This document shows positions 25,798 to 38,077 of a DNA stretch of 64,000 nt, piece by piece. Numbering within the stretch: position 1 is the first letter of the stretch; the number at the start of each line of letters is the position of its first letter. The DNA comes from Struthidea cinerea. Taxonomy: Eukaryota; Chordata; Aves; Passeriformes; Corcoracidae. Under the pieces are notes generated by a model. The model was given only the letters and a program-made list of their open reading frames with translations. It did not search any database and was not told the DNA's origin. The translations under genes were made by a program, and so were the position numbers. Location: contig VZTI01004617.1 of the NCBI GenBank assembly GCA_013397865.1, positions 1,816,116-1,880,115 of the forward strand. The letters run 5' to 3'.

Positions 25798-27484
25798 ACA
25801 CATTTTTGCTGACACATAAAAAATTAGGGAAGTAGATAAAGGAAGAAATTGGCAGAGAGAGAGAGAAATAGTCTCAGATTTCCTGAGTTCAAAACACTGA
25901 GCACACTTCCTCCAAGGAAAGCAAAAATATGCAATCAGGGCACTGATATAAACCCAGCAGGTGATAAACCTCAGTAGCAAAAGCAGCAATTGTGACAAAA
26001 TGTACAGGACAGGAGGACTCCCCCACTGGACACAGATTCAAATGATGGCCCAAGCCCTGTAAGCATCCTCTGTGCATTTACAGGACCCTTGTATTGATGT
26101 AACAGACACAGTAGTGATGGAATAAATACCATAGCTGCAAATTAAATAGTGATTTTGGGCAATGGGGTGCAAGAACACATCACAGCAGCAGGATTGTAAC
26201 AGAAGAATTAGAAGTTGCTCAGAAAGGAAAAAGGTATGTCTACATTTAAAGCCCAGAATGTGATCACTTTTAATTTTTCATCATTGAAAAAGAAATGCAT
26301 CTTGTGAAAGACAGAACACATGGCCAAACCATGGGACTCAGGGGGATGAGGATTTCTTTCAAAATATCACACCCTTTCGAAGCCCAAGGATGTGACAGAC
26401 AATGCAAAAAGGGAATAAGGTAGGAAAAATACAGGTGAGCTGCCCAACCACTTGCCATTGGCGAGGAGTTTATGGTAAAGGGCACGAGGGAGGACACCTG
26501 GTGCTCCTGGAATGAAATTAGGGAAGGGGAGCGACCCAAATCTATCAGAAGTTGGTCACTGGACTCCAGCAAAGCCACCTGAAGACTGACTGATCTTAGA
26601 CGAGTGAGCACAAACTCACCCCAAAGCAGAGACACAAGAAAGTATCAGGAGGAATGGGCAAAAACATGAGTTCTGTATAAACCCAGACTTGAGTAAGGAA
26701 TTGTACAAAAAGCAGAAGTGACATCAGAGTTTAGTAACAATCAGATAAGCACAGGCATATACAGGCAATGCACAGAATGACCCAGACAGATCAAATTAGC
26801 AGCTGATACACTCACTATGACTATTTCTATTACTGTAGGAAGGAAATTGTTTATCTGTTCATGAACATCTTGATCTGTTTCCATTCTTTTTTTTCCCCCC
26901 CAACTAATTTATGTTGCTTAATCCAGCAAAGAGAACACACCATAAACTTTAAAACTATACATCACAAAACTTGGGGGGAAAAGGACAATCATTCCTCAGG
27001 TTCAACAGCAACAGAACCAAAACACCAAATCCCAAACATATTAGACTGAAGCTGCAGAGAAAAAGACTTGCATTACACAGTTCTAAGTCTCTTCAACAAG
27101 GGGAACATATTTAACTTCTTACAAGATTTAAGGTTGTTGGCTCTCAAGGAGTTTTTGTTTTGCTTTAAAAAAGCATGTCATGTGTGCTGTTGATGCCTTT
27201 TGAAGCAGACAGGAGCTACATAATTTCATGAGGTACCTTACACAGAAAGCAGGATACAAAGACATTAGGAAAACACTGAAATTCCTCAAAAAATGCCCCA
27301 TCTGGGAAGAGCTTTCTGTTTATGTTTATCCACTGCTTTTCCCAAACATTATTCTTAACACAAAGATTTCCCTCTTTGCAAGGAAGTGTCAATGCAACTT
27401 AACGAAGACAGCACAATAAGTAGCAGCGTCTCAGAGAGTTCTTCCCAGCTATCTCATCCAGTGAGATAAAGACCAGTGGCCACC
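25798..27484 (-). other. Presumed HSD17B2 3' UTR
   Basis: This sequence lies between the HSD17B2 stop codon and the first minus-strand AATAAA. It is assigned to the transcript only because no earlier AATAAA is seen. A GA run sits near 25854. Confidence 0.4.
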
Positions 27485-27843
27485 TCAGAGGTTCTTGCCT
27501 TCATCTCCTGGTGTTCTCAGCTCCCTCGGAACAGAGCCAGCACTCAGCATCTTACTAATGAAGAAGTCGTAGAACCAGAGGGGGAAGCAGCAGAAGATGC
27601 AGAGGGGGACGTAGGCGCCCTTGCCAGGGGTGTAGAGGCCCTGGGGTCTCCTGGCCAGCAGAGCATGCAGGACAGCGCCCAGCACGGGGGACAGGTCGGG
27701 GGCGCAGTGGGAGGGCAGGTGGAGGAGGTAGTTCCTCAGCCCCAGGAGGTATTCCTCTCCATAGGCCTGCCTGGTGTCTGCCGGGAGGTTCTCCATCAGC
27801 TCCTTCTCTTGCTTATCCCACTGCTCAGCTGTGCCTTGGATAC
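27485..27843 (-). CDS. HSD17B2: HSD17B2 coding exon 5 (C-terminal domain and stop)
   Basis: This terminal 359-nt coding exon follows the acceptor GCTGCTGCAG. It encodes IQGTAEQWDKQEKELMENLP, a helical steroid-pocket region, then YTPGKGAY and a hydrophobic aromatic segment (CIFCCFPLWFYDFF) that probably associates with the membrane. The protein ends in ...GDEGKNL, whereas I recall a lysine-rich C-terminus in human HSD17B2. The stop codon is at 27487-27485. Confidence 0.95.
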
Positions 27844-30800
27844 CTGCAGCAGCAACATCACAGGATAGCAAGTGGGTTTGGGGCTGGACTTAAAAAAACA
27901 AATAAATCTGTAATTAATAGTCAGAGTTGATCTAAACTGGGTCAGTGGAGAACAAACACCACAGCTGGTCAACAGCCAGTGCTTTTAGCTGGAAGAGAAG
28001 GAAAAGCATGAGTACTTTGTGCTACACTAAAAGCACAAAGTTCATGCCCCATTTGGCTCCCTGCTCTACCTAAAAATGCTCTCTCACAGCCAAATCAGCA
28101 TTTTTTCTTTCCCCCTCCTCCCCACTTTGCCATTCTGTCCCAATTCATTTTGTGGATGTTTCCAACCCGTATTTATTATAAACAACTGAGGACAGACAGG
28201 CAAACTAAGACGAACAGGATTCATTTGGGCTGGCCAAGTACTAAGGTGCCCTTTCAACAAGTGACATTAGTATTTCAATAACTAGTTTCCTGAAGGATTA
28301 GCCTTCTATTAGGACAGATTTAGAACTGTAATTTAATCTATTTTTTCATGCCATCTGCATCATGTAGGAATGAAAGCAGGTGATTCTCCAGTGCAACTAT
28401 TGCCTAACTACCAAAAATTAAGCATTGCAAATAAAGAAAAATATTTAAATAAATATTTAAATCTCAAATCCCAGGACTCATTTTTACCCTCAAGCCTGAG
28501 TACAGCTAAGCAGGACCCTGAAGGTGAAGCCTCAGGCAGGTTCCACTGACCACAAAAGGCTGTCAGAGCCCAGAGCCTCACAGGGCCCCTTTCCCAGGAG
28601 GGAGGCATTCAGGGAAGCAGCATTTGATGAAAAAGACCAATCTGATTTACATTGACATAAAAAATGCTCTGGGCAGGCATGGGGTGCAGTGAGGGCATGT
28701 GCAGCAGGAGATGAGTCTGGAACCTGGACAGACCCTGCAAAAAGCGCTCAGTTGGAGGAGGAGAATTTAGAACAGAAAGCAGCCCATGGGAAAGGAGTGG
28801 AGAGGAAAGATCAGAGGATATTGACAGCAAGCAAGCAGGATGACAGGTATTGCTGCAGATACTGCCATACAAGACAGAGCAGCTCAATAGAGTTCTGATA
28901 CTGAGGAAGGGAGGAGTGACAGGGGGAACTAAAGCCCCCAGGCCGGACAAGTGAGCCATAACACTCAAATTCGACACACCATGCTGCTCCAAAAAAGCTG
29001 GAGCAAAGGGAAGGCACCAACTGCCTGAATCCTGTCCTGCCTCAGAGCAAAGACAGCTCTGCCCAGGAGAAGGGAGGCAGGCAGTGTGCAGAGCTGGAGG
29101 GAACATCTCCCACAAAAAACACAGAACTTAATTTCCATAACCCACATAAAGAACGGGGAAAAAAGTCCAACTCCTGAGAATCACTCAGGGCTCTGTGTGA
29201 GGCTGCTGAACTACAGGGAGAGAGGAGAGGCAGAAAGAACATCCCGAAATGTCAAACACCGACCTGTTCTGAAGCCTGACGGATGAATTGCCGCAACTTT
29301 AATGCCCCATTTGGAGAGCTCTTGCCTCATTACTCCAGAAAACATGGACAGAGCGGCTTTGGATGCCCCGTACGCAGCATACCTCGGTAGTGGAATGCCT
29401 CCTGCAGGAGCAATAGAAACCTGACAAACCTCGACAGTGGCTCTTCCCCAACCTTTATTTTCATGATTTAGGACAACCAAAATTATGCCTCTCTCACTGA
29501 GGTTAAAGACAAGTCAGTGAGGGAATCATCTCTTGCTAGAGGTTAAAAAAGAGTGAAAGATGTAAATGAACAGTTGCTTACAGCAGTTACGCTCAGTGAC
29601 ACCCGGTAAGACACCTTGTAGGGCAGAAAAAATAAACTGGGTTGCATTTAAGGGTAAAAACTGCTGAAAGTTACGGCTCTTTGAGAAACACAGATAATGT
29701 TTTAGTTCGTATAAATAGTGAAGCAGTAGTTTTATGCTCCTGTTCTTGTCACTGTAACGCAAATTTCAAGCCCCTGTAATAAACCACAGTTAGAACGGGG
29801 TAAGTAATCTCAGTTCTGGATTTATAAAGCCAAGTTATTTTTCTGTTCTTTCCAGACAGTTTCAGAAAGGCCAGAGACAATAATGCAAGAGTGGGGAAAA
29901 CCTTTGGGGACAAAGCAAAGCTGGACTCACACCTCACAAGTGACAGGACTCCCTGAGACCCAGCATAGAAGCAGATCCCCTGCCTACCGTTATATCCCAT
30001 CTTTTTCAATCCCAGAAACATTTGTTCAGATGGGAAAGCTAAGAGAACACCCAGTATGTTAACAAAAACAAGTTTCCAGAAGAGAGTATCTTCCAAATGC
30101 AGAGATTTCCTCTGTCCCAAAAGCTGCCAGATTGTCACTTCTTCAGTTTTAGAAAAACACAAACATGCTTTGATTTGAGCATCTTCTTCAGCCCTCCCAC
30201 TTCCTCCACCAGGTTGGTGTTATCACCACACAGGTTTAAGATCATCACAGCCACCACAGGCTGTGCTGGCAGCAGGGAGCAGAATGGACAATCCTTTTCT
30301 TGAGGCACACCCCTCCTTCTCCTGCCTGCATGGGCTGTTGGGCACATCCTCCCATGCAGCCTGTTTCACATGCTACACATTCATCTCGACGTGTTCGAGT
30401 ATTTTAAAGGAAAATACCTCAGACACAGGGGAATTTTCAGGTAAGCCACTGGTGCTGCTGGGTATTGTACTGGGATGGCCAAGGTACCACAGGAGCTGTT
30501 TACACAGAGCCATTCCCTTGAAGAAGTCAGGCCAATTATATGTTAATTATTCTTCTGTGTGCATCTGAATAAGCTGGATTGGTTTGAGCCAATCGAATCA
30601 CGTAGTTTTCCCTCTGAGGTCAGGCTAACCTGAGCCCAGTTAAATGAGCCCTACACAGACAGGAATAGATTCAGCACAATGAGACCTCACTGACTTCTCC
30701 ACTAATGTTTTACCAAAGGACCCTCAGACCCTGGTTTAAGAGGAAACTCTTCACCCAAACCAGCCTGTGTGCAACACCATCTCTGCAGGCAACTTGGTTT

Positions 30801-33800
30801 AAGCAGAGTCATTATCAGCTCCTGTAAGAGCAAATTACACAGCACAGGGAAGCTCTGCAGTTATCCCTTCAAGGCAGGTCAGGTATTCTCACCAGGAGTT
30901 AAGACATCTGCCCCAAAGCACCCACAGTGAGAGCTTCACTTGGGTGCGCAGAGGAAACAGGGGTCTGGCCTGAGGGCAGCAGCAGAAAGGTTCTTCTGAT
31001 AATTCAGTCCTGATTTCTCAAAGTGTCAGCAATGAGCCATACACAGACGGGCAAATACAGAGCACATCTGGGATTACAAAGATAAAACAGTGTCACAGCC
31101 AGACTGCAGCCACATCCTCAGCGTAAAGGGGAACACCAGGTGACACCTTCACAAGTCACCCCAGCAATACAGCAGGGTTCAGGGGGACTCCAGCTGTGCA
31201 GAAGGGCAAAGGAAAACGTGGGAAGCATGTGACACAGTAAATCCCTAAGAGATCCTACACCAAAATACTTTCCAGCAGCACAGCATCCTGCTTCTAGCAG
31301 GTCTCATTTTCAAAGGAGCGTTCTTGCTCCTCAGCTGTTGGCTACCAGATACTGCATTACTGTATTACATTAGTTCCTACACCTCAGCTGTCCTCCTAGA
31401 ACAGAAGGTCGTGTTATAAAGACATGCACATATATATATAGCAAAATTTATGGGGAAAGAAATTGAAGGCATATGTTAATTTTTTAAAAGGTTTGGTTTT
31501 TTTTTTTTTTTTCTTTCATGGAAAAATACCACTTTGCTAATAAGTTAGGCCTAAATATTTCGAAGGCATTCAAAATAGTTTCAAACAAATATAAACACAC
31601 AGCTCCCAGGTTATCAGCAGTTATCACAAACTGAGGTGATCACAGACTTCTGCCTGAACATGTTACAGAAATACCTGTGATGTACCACCCATCTTTATGG
31701 AAGCTCACAAAGTTATCAGTCCTAGCATCTATGACTGACAAGATCTGAATTTTACTGTGTTTTTTTGTCACAGCATATTTTTAGCCACATTAAACTCTTC
31801 TTTAAAGGCTGATTCCTGGGAGTAGTCTCCCAAACAAAATAAATTTTCTGGAAATAGCCTCCCAAACAACAGAAAAACCTGAACTTATCACCTTAACATC
31901 TATCCCCAGGGTGTATTGACAAGCCAGACTGACCAACACCTTCCTTGGTGTTTTTGCCAAGGAAGTTCATTGGTTTTCTGCTGCTCCAGGACTTTATTTG
32001 GCGCTTTAGCTCAGCTCACCTGCCATGCTGGACATGTTCACCAGCCTCCCCTGCGACTTCCGGAGCAGCGGCAAGAAGGTCTTGGACACCTCCACGGCCC
32101 CAAAGAAATTCACCTCCATGCAGTGCCTGTAGGTGCTCATGGGGAGCAGCTCTCCATCAGCAGGGAAGCCCAGGATTCCTGCGTTGTTCACGACACCCCA
32201 GAGTCCTGGGAAGAGGAGAAAGCACAAGGCTGCGATACATCAGGAAAACATCTCCATAAGGAGTGCACTGATGAGCTGGATGGTGCCTCCAGACCAAAGC
32301 AGAGATGATCTGCAGCTGCAGATGCACATTCCCCACTCCATGATCAGTCACTGCCATCTTGCCACGTCCCAGGAAACAGAAGTCATGGATGGAAATATCC
32401 TGGCTGCCCAAGACTCTGCCCTGGAAATGACCTACGCACCTAAGCCATGGTGTAGCCAACAGTTAAAAGATGCACCTGCTAAGCTGCTACATCAGTACTT
32501 CCATTGTAAAGGGGGCAGAAAAAAGGGGTACCTGCATTTTGCACCTTCTCTGAGACTGTCAGGTAGGCCTGCTTGACTTGAGTGGCGTTGGTGATATCCA
32601 GCTGCAGGACACAGAGTCTCTGGGAACAGGTCCGCCGCAGCTCCTCAGCTCCAGGGCCGTCCTTGTTCAAAACCCCAGCAAACACAACAAAGCCCAGGCT
32701 GTCCAGGTATTTAGCCAGTGCATGTCCAATCCCAGTGTCGCTTCCTGAAAGCATCAAAAAAGCATGGAAAGTGCATCTGTCCTATACCACCATTGAAAAA
32801 AATCAATAAATAAATACACACATTGGAAAGCCATGCAAATGTAAACAAAGGCACGATGACAAAGTTCCTGAAATACATATGTCAGTAAAAAGAAAGGTTC
32901 AGATCTGAAGTTTAAGGAGCTGGACCTTTAAATGTTCCTCAAAGACTGACAGACCATGTTCTCCTGACAAAGTATCTAAGAAAAAAAACAAACAGGAAAA
33001 ACCACACATTAATGTTTTAATTTTAAATCTCCGATGGGCAAAGCAATTATAGAGCACCAGAATACAAATTCTTGGGTTCTATTTCTTCATTCCAAGAAGT
33101 AGCATTATTTTATTCACACATCCACCACACAGATCCCTCAGATAAGCACTTTTTTATTACAGACTGTAACCGAGCCAAAGCTAAGCAACTGTTTCTTTAC
33201 CTGCAGAGCATTTCAATGCTTTCAGAACCTCAGAAAGCTTCAAAATAGCATTTTTGTGCTAAGTCAGCTATTGAACTCATGCAAAGTTGCATCAGAATTT
33301 CTTTTATCCCCTCCATCCTCTTCCAAACTTATTCCCAAACTTTATCTGTATAAAGCCATGACCTAGCAGCTGCAGCGAGCACTGTTACAGCAACCACAAA
33401 ATGGTCTTTGGGATCACAGCTGTGCAGTTCTTCCCAGCAGGTACCAATGAAGAATATCTAACAAATAATTTGATTCATGAGTCTCTCCCTTTGACGCAGC
33501 ATTTTGCTTCTGCTACAGAACAAATCACAGAATGGTTTGGGTTGGAAGGGACCTTAAAGACCATCCCATTCCAACCCCGTACCATGGGCAGGGACACCTT
33601 CCACTAGCCCAGGTTGCTCCAAGCCCTGTCCAACCTGGCTTTGGACACTTCCAGGGATGCGGCAGCCACAGCTTCTCTGGGTACCCTGTGCCTCACCACC
33701 CTCACAGGGAAGAATTTATTCCCAACATCTAATCTAAACCTCCTGTCTTTCAGTTTGAAGCCATCCCCCCTTGTTCTCTCACTTTGTGCCTTGTCCAAAG

Positions 33801-36800
33801 TCCCTCTCCAGCTCTCTTGGAGCCCCTTTAGGCACTGGAAGGGCCTCTAAGGTCTTCCTGGAGCCATCCCAGCTCTTTCCCTCTGTTCTCACAGGAGAGG
33901 TGCTCCAAGTCCTCTGATCATCTTTGTGGCCTTCTCTGGAGTCACTTCAGCAGGTCCCTGTCAGAATTCCCTCCCTCCTCTGCTGCCCACAGGGCTTTGG
34001 AAGGAGCCCAGGACACGACTAGATTTCTGGGCTGCCAGCACATGGTGCTGGGTCACATTCAGCTTCTCATCAACCAACACCCCCAAGTATTATAAGTTAA
34101 TTTTAAGTGTTTTCTCTCCATTTTAAAAATTCTGGTTTCCATTCTTCCCACCTACAGAGGAACTTACTCCATAAGGAAAGAAACACATCACCCATGTCCC
34201 CACCAAGGCTCCCAGTGAAGCGACACAGGTAGTGACAGGGAAGGAGTTTATAGGGGCTGTGTTTCAGGACCTTTGCAAAGGACAAGATCAGGAGGAAAAT
34301 GAGGAGTTTAATAAATTAACACAGTTGTTACACTGTAAAGCATCGGCCTGTTCCACAATACTGCACCAGACCCTGCACTGCAACTACAGCAGAGAAAGCT
34401 CCTGGGTGCGCTGGGATCCACGGAGGTACCCCAGGGTCTCCTGCAATAACAATTTACTACATCGATGTTCAGTTTCCAAACCCTGGAAATCTGAATGTGA
34501 GACAAAGGACTGGAACTCCTGCCAGATCTTTTACTATTTTCTTGTTTATGAAAGAGCTGCAATACTCCCTACTTAACCCTACCGTAAACTTCTGAGCGTT
34601 AGTTTGGGATTCTGGCACACCAAGGAAGATGTTGTCAGAGTTAATCCCAGGTCTGCTCCTACATGCAAAATATGCAGTCGATAGAATTTGACTGCCAAAG
34701 AGACTCATCATAATCATGTTAGATCTTCATTTCTGGATTCTGTCTTTTAACTGGGGCTTTAGTCCTGAAAGGTGAAAAATATTAATTCCAGGTGGCTTGA
34801 GGGAAACACGTACTAAATGTCTGGATCAATCAGTGCATCTTGAAAAAGGAGAAAAGAATTACTCACGCTCTATTTAATCCTTGGGGNNNNNNNNNNNNNN
34901 NNNNNNNNNNNNNNNNNNNNNNNNNNNNNNNNNNNAAAAAAAAAAAAGGCACCAGCTTTTTAGCATTTTTGAAGTCTGCAGTTTGCTGAAGATGCACCAG
35001 AGCACTACAAATATCACATTAAGCTTCTCCAGTCCTGACCTGACAGAACAAACCTGCATTCTTGGAATTCCCTAAAGAGACATGAAGAAGCCTGCAAACA
35101 TCCCAGACACGACACATTTCTTCGTTTGGGGGTGGGGTGACTTTCCTTCTTTTTCTTTTAGTGAAGAACCCTACTTTTAGATCAAATCCTTCCTCTTTCA
35201 TCATTCCCAGCAAGTAAGTTTTACAGTGCAGCTTTAACTTGAGAATGGGCAGAATACAATGCAACTTGAACTTGGGACAGGCATAGCAATCCCAAGAAAG
35301 CTATAAAAGTGGTTTTTATCTTTGCTTGATGCTGGGTTTGTCCCTGTTTTTTTCCAAAACAAGTATGATTTGAGTTTCAGACCTGTTATGGAAGTCCAGA
35401 GAAACTTTACTCTTCATCTCCTAGAATTCAAAGAGTAGTTAGGTCTTCATGCGGGGAAAAACAAAATAATTCCTCCCTGAACACACTCTTGCTTCTATGT
35501 CAAAAATAATTTGTGGATTATGAGGTGATTTATTATAAGGAAAGCAGTCACTACTGACTGTGACTGAATCATTACTGAGGATTTACAATTGACTCATGCC
35601 GAACATGCACCAAATCACTCTCCAAGAATGGAAAGACCAAATTAACTGGAGAAATCCATCCCACTGCACACAGACTAAGCATGGACAGAATTTTACAGCT
35701 CCTCTTACTTTGGACCTTGGTGGTAATTCAATTTTTATGGAAGGTGGCTATTGCATTTAGCCCTAAAGTGTTTGCATGCCAGGAGCTTCTGTTTTAAGGA
35801 TATTGGAGCTCTTGCTCCCAGCAAGAGGATCCAGGGCAGAGTTTCAGCAATGGCTTTAAGCCTGCCCATGTGCCCACAGTTACCCATGTGAAAAAGCATT
35901 TTGGCCACTGGGCACAGTTTTTCCCTTATCCTGGTACTCCAGTACCAGAACTGCTGGCTTAAATAAATAATGTAGAGCAGCACCCTACAAGGAACATCCA
36001 CAGAGGACCAGGACAATGTGTGACAGAACCCAGGGAGAGCAGCAGAGCTTGCTCCAGCCTCTGGACAAAGGCAGCTGTCTCACGAAGAGATACAGGGCAG
36101 TTTCCCAGGACACAGCCACATTCCTCAGCCCTGCGGGGCTAAAAGGCAGAAGGAGAAAAGGGAAAAATAATTAAAATCACCATTTTCCACAAAGTGCCTG
36201 CCTGAGGTCTTGTCTAAACTGGAGAAAATGACACCAAAATCTACTTAAAGGCATCTTGCACCTGCAGATGCACAGGGACACACACTCTGTAGTTGGTACG
36301 GGGAAGAACACCAAAATCAGAGCAATTGAACCAAAACACATAGAGTAAAACTTCTGTTTCAGCTGATGGAGAGTTTGATTGATTTCGTGGGATTCCAATA
36401 AAGACAAAGAAGAGCCTCCTCAAATTAATCAGCTGTCAGAGATGTCCAAACTTGGATTTCTTCAGGACAGTTGCAGCACAGGTACAAGGAAAGCACATTC
36501 CCTTACTGGACTATATCCAAATGTTCCTAACTCCCTTATATTGTTCTAATTCAGATTCTACACAGCAGATGAGCTCCCAGAGAGTGCTTTTCCCTGAAGA
36601 TTTGCAGTCTTACAAAGAGCAAGGAGATGCCCAAGTGCAAGCACATCCCCTGAGTCTGCAGGGGTGGGAAAGGATCGCTCCCTATTCCCCACACCAATAT
36701 CCATCTTCACCTGACACACCTGCAGGGAGAAGCCCAGCTGATAAACTGCAAGGGGAGAACTTGCTGCTGATCTTGTCCTCTCTCAACTTTTATGCTTAAT

Positions 36801-37994
36801 CCCTGCATTAAAGCTTGCTAGGCAAATCTAAATTATTTCCAGGTGTCCCTATAAAACAAAATGAAATTCTGCTAGAAATTGCTATGTAAACCAGAGCAAC
36901 TTAATTCAGCTTTCCAGAGGGGGAAAAAACCAAAGAAAATAAAACAAAATGCAGCAAATTAAGAGTGCAAGAAGCAGTTGGCAGGCACTCCAGTTTAAAG
37001 GTTTGATTAACACAAATAAACAACATCTAAATAAACAACACCTAAAGTTTTAGAAGAAACTGGAGTAAAGCCATAAAACTACAAAAATGCCATCCCTGCA
37101 GAACAAAAGTGGGCTTTGAGTAGATCAGAGTGGTAATAGAGACTGAATTAATTAGCTCTGAACTTTCCCTGCTAGTGAAGGGAATTACTCCCTCCCAAAT
37201 GATTTCAGTGTTTCAAAGAGATGGCACCAAACCAGTGTCTTGAAATATGTGCATGATAGACACAGAGTGCAGTATTTACACACACACACACCCCAAAAGT
37301 CAACTCTACATCCATAACCAGCACAATTAATTCAAGTAAACAAAAGTAATGTATGAATGTAGTGTTCTGAGAGCTCCCGGGAATTAATGCCTCTCCTAAA
37401 AAATTAGACCATCATAAGTATTCTTATGCTTCTCGCACCAGTTAATTTCACAAGTATGTCTAAAAAGCTACTTGTAAAGATTAAATGAGACACTAAAAAA
37501 TAACAGCATCTATTAAGATGCTTTTCTACTTAATTTCAGAGCACTTATTTACCTGGGAAAAACATCTCTGCCAAAGCAAATAAAACAAGCAGGGGGAAAC
37601 AAAAAGAATAAAGGGAACTCTCACGAGCATGCACTAAACCCGAGGACAAGAAGTTTTCCAGCCCACTTGTGAGAAAAGGCAGTTTTTGCTTGGTTTCGTG
37701 CAGTGGCAGCACCTTACCTGTGATGACCACGGCTCTGTCCCCCACGGGCAGCAGGTCCCTGTCCGCCAGGCACACGGAGCAGACGAGGCACACGGCCACC
37801 AACACCCCCAGCCCCCCGCCAGCCCCCAGCGCGGCCACACACAGCAGCCCCAGCAGGGCGGGCAGGAGGCTCCAGAGCAGCACCTTTGCTTTGTCCTGCG
37901 GGCTCCCCTGGGCCGTGCAGAGCATGGTGACCCCAACGAGCGTGGTGACACCTGCGCACAGCCACCCAAGGGGGCTGCTGGCCGCAGCATCCAT
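27485..37994 (-). CDS. HSD17B2: 17beta-hydroxysteroid dehydrogenase type 2, five coding exons
   Basis: The coding exons, in transcript order, are 37994-37718, 32744-32532, 32205-32020, 29401-29264 and 27843-27485. Together they make 1173 nt and 390 residues; I recall 387 for human. Every intron is GT-AG and every junction is phase 1, so the frame joins cleanly. The family is NAD+-dependent and oxidises estradiol to estrone and testosterone to androstenedione in the endoplasmic reticulum membrane, inactivating sex steroids. Visible hallmarks are hydrophobic N-terminal segments (about residues 9-28 and 36-76), cofactor motif TGSDTGIG (92-99), NNAG (170-173), catalytic Ser223 in NMSSMAG, catalytic YGASK (Tyr236, Lys240), and a conserved YTPGKGAY stretch near the C-terminus followed by a hydrophobic tail segment. 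Identification rests on close exon-by-exon resemblance to recalled human HSD17B2. The gene diverges from SDR42E1, another steroid-type SDR, about 20 kb away. No break or missing catalytic residue is seen. Confidence 0.96.
27844..29263 (-). other. HSD17B2 intron 4
   Basis: This is a 1420-nt intron between the active-site exon and the terminal exon. A 168-codon minus-strand frame at 28609-29115 lies wholly within it and shows no domain I recognise. I treat it as chance. Confidence 0.8.
29264..29401 (-). CDS. HSD17B2: HSD17B2 coding exon 4 (YxxxK active site)
   Basis: This 138-nt exon follows the acceptor GCTCCTGCAG. It encodes GGIPLPRYAAYGASKAALSM with catalytic Tyr236 and Lys240, then SKWGIKVAAIHPSGFRT. 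The human spacing is kept exactly, as far as I recall it. The donor AACAG|GTCGGT is weaker than the others (GTCGGT) but still GT. A 1420-nt intron separates it from the last exon. Confidence 0.94.
29402..32019 (-). other. HSD17B2 intron 3
   Basis: This is a 2618-nt intron of ordinary AT-rich sequence, with a poly-T run near 31497-31513 and a short TA run near 31431. I see no embedded gene or recognisable interspersed repeat. Confidence 0.8.
32020..32205 (-). CDS. HSD17B2: HSD17B2 coding exon 3 (NNAG and catalytic serine)
   Basis: This 186-nt exon follows the acceptor CTCTTCCCAG and opens with LWGVVNNAGILGFPADGEL. NNAG (170-173) stabilises the central sheet in classical SDRs. The end of the exon carries FLPLLRKSQGRLVNMSS; Ser223 is the catalytic serine, 13 residues before Tyr236. 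The donor is GGCAG|GTGAGC. Confidence 0.95.
32532..32744 (-). CDS. HSD17B2: HSD17B2 coding exon 2 (cofactor-binding motif)
   Basis: This 213-nt exon begins after TTTCAG with Gly93 completed across the junction. It supplies the rest of the SDR motif TGxxxGxG and the segment FAGVLNKDGPGAEELRRTC, which is nearly the human sequence as I recall it. It ends in VQNAG with donor GCAG|GTACCC. The short 326-nt intron 2 (32206-32531) follows. Confidence 0.95.
33523..34091 (-). mobile_element. CR1 LINE fragment in HSD17B2 intron 1
   Basis: The plus strand begins with 'aatcacagaatggtttgggttggaaggg', the reverse complement of a CR1 3' end, so the element is on the minus strand, the same orientation as HSD17B2. 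A 64-codon remnant of the CR1 ORF2 C-terminus (RGDGFKLKDRRFRLD, then VGNKFFPVRVVRH) is readable at 33798-33604. The element is 5'-truncated near 34091, at the region corresponding to 'acattcagcttctcatc'. Decayed and not mobile. Confidence 0.92.
34887..34935. other. Assembly gap (49 N) next to a poly-A tract
   Basis: The gap sits in HSD17B2 intron 1 between 'ccttgggg' and a run of 12 A (34936-34947). It does not touch coding sequence. Confidence 0.95.
37014..37043. repeat. Tandem 15-bp duplication in HSD17B2 intron 1
   Basis: aaataaacaacatct is followed directly by aaataaacaacacct, differing by one base. Each unit holds an ATAAACA forkhead-type word. Confidence 0.8.
37279..37291. repeat. Short (CA)n run
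   Basis: About six CA units lie in HSD17B2 intron 1. A minor microsatellite. Confidence 0.85.
37718..37994 (-). CDS. HSD17B2: HSD17B2 coding exon 1 (membrane anchor and start of Rossmann fold)
   Basis: This exon encodes residues 1-92 and the first base of Gly93. The ATG at 37994-37992 has G at +4 and is the first in-frame ATG after the TATA-predicted start. The product is very hydrophobic: one segment at about 9-28 and a longer Leu/Ala/Gly-rich one at about 36-76, matching the signal-anchor region of the family. It ends in AVVIT, the first beta strand of the NAD-binding fold. The donor is CACAG|GTAAGG. The exon is much richer in GC and CpG than the introns. The open frame runs on for 57 codons past the donor, but that is intron read-through. 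Confidence 0.94.
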
Positions 37995-38040
37995 CGGCAG
38001 GGGGGAGAAGCCGGCACTCGCGCCCCACCCCCGGCTGGGT
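37720..38040. promoter_or_regulatory. Small CpG-rich patch over HSD17B2 exon 1
   Basis: The first coding exon and short leader are visibly GC- and CpG-rich against AT-rich surroundings, with many cgc and gcgg steps. This is typical of a promoter-associated CpG patch. Part of the bias may simply reflect Ala/Gly/Leu codons. Confidence 0.5.
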
Positions 38041-38070
38041 GGAAGCAGGTATCGCTAAGTGCAGTGTGTG

Positions 38071-38077
38071 TTATATA
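38071..38077 (-). promoter_or_regulatory. TATA box of HSD17B2
   Basis: On the minus strand this reads TATATAA, preceded by CTCC and, at 38093-38084, by a CCCCACCCCC box (GT/Sp-KLF type). Transcription would start about 25-30 bases downstream, near 38046-38050. That gives a 5' leader of only about 50 bases before the ATG at 37994. Placement and orientation fit the gene; no start site was measured. Confidence 0.6.

Larger units (their letters stand above)
32745..37717 (-). other. HSD17B2 intron 1
   Basis: This is a 4973-nt GT-AG intron. It contains a truncated CR1 LINE (33523-34091), an assembly gap (34887-34935), a tandem 15-bp duplication carrying forkhead-like ATAAACA motifs (37014-37043), and a short CA repeat near 37279. 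No other coding exon was recognised inside it. Confidence 0.85.

Noticed and set aside
27476..27868. 130-codon plus-strand frame
   Set aside because: It is the antisense shadow of HSD17B2 exon 5.
28609..29115. 168-codon minus frame in HSD17B2 intron 4
   Set aside because: It is fully intronic, Ser/Leu/Pro-rich, with no domain and no splice support.
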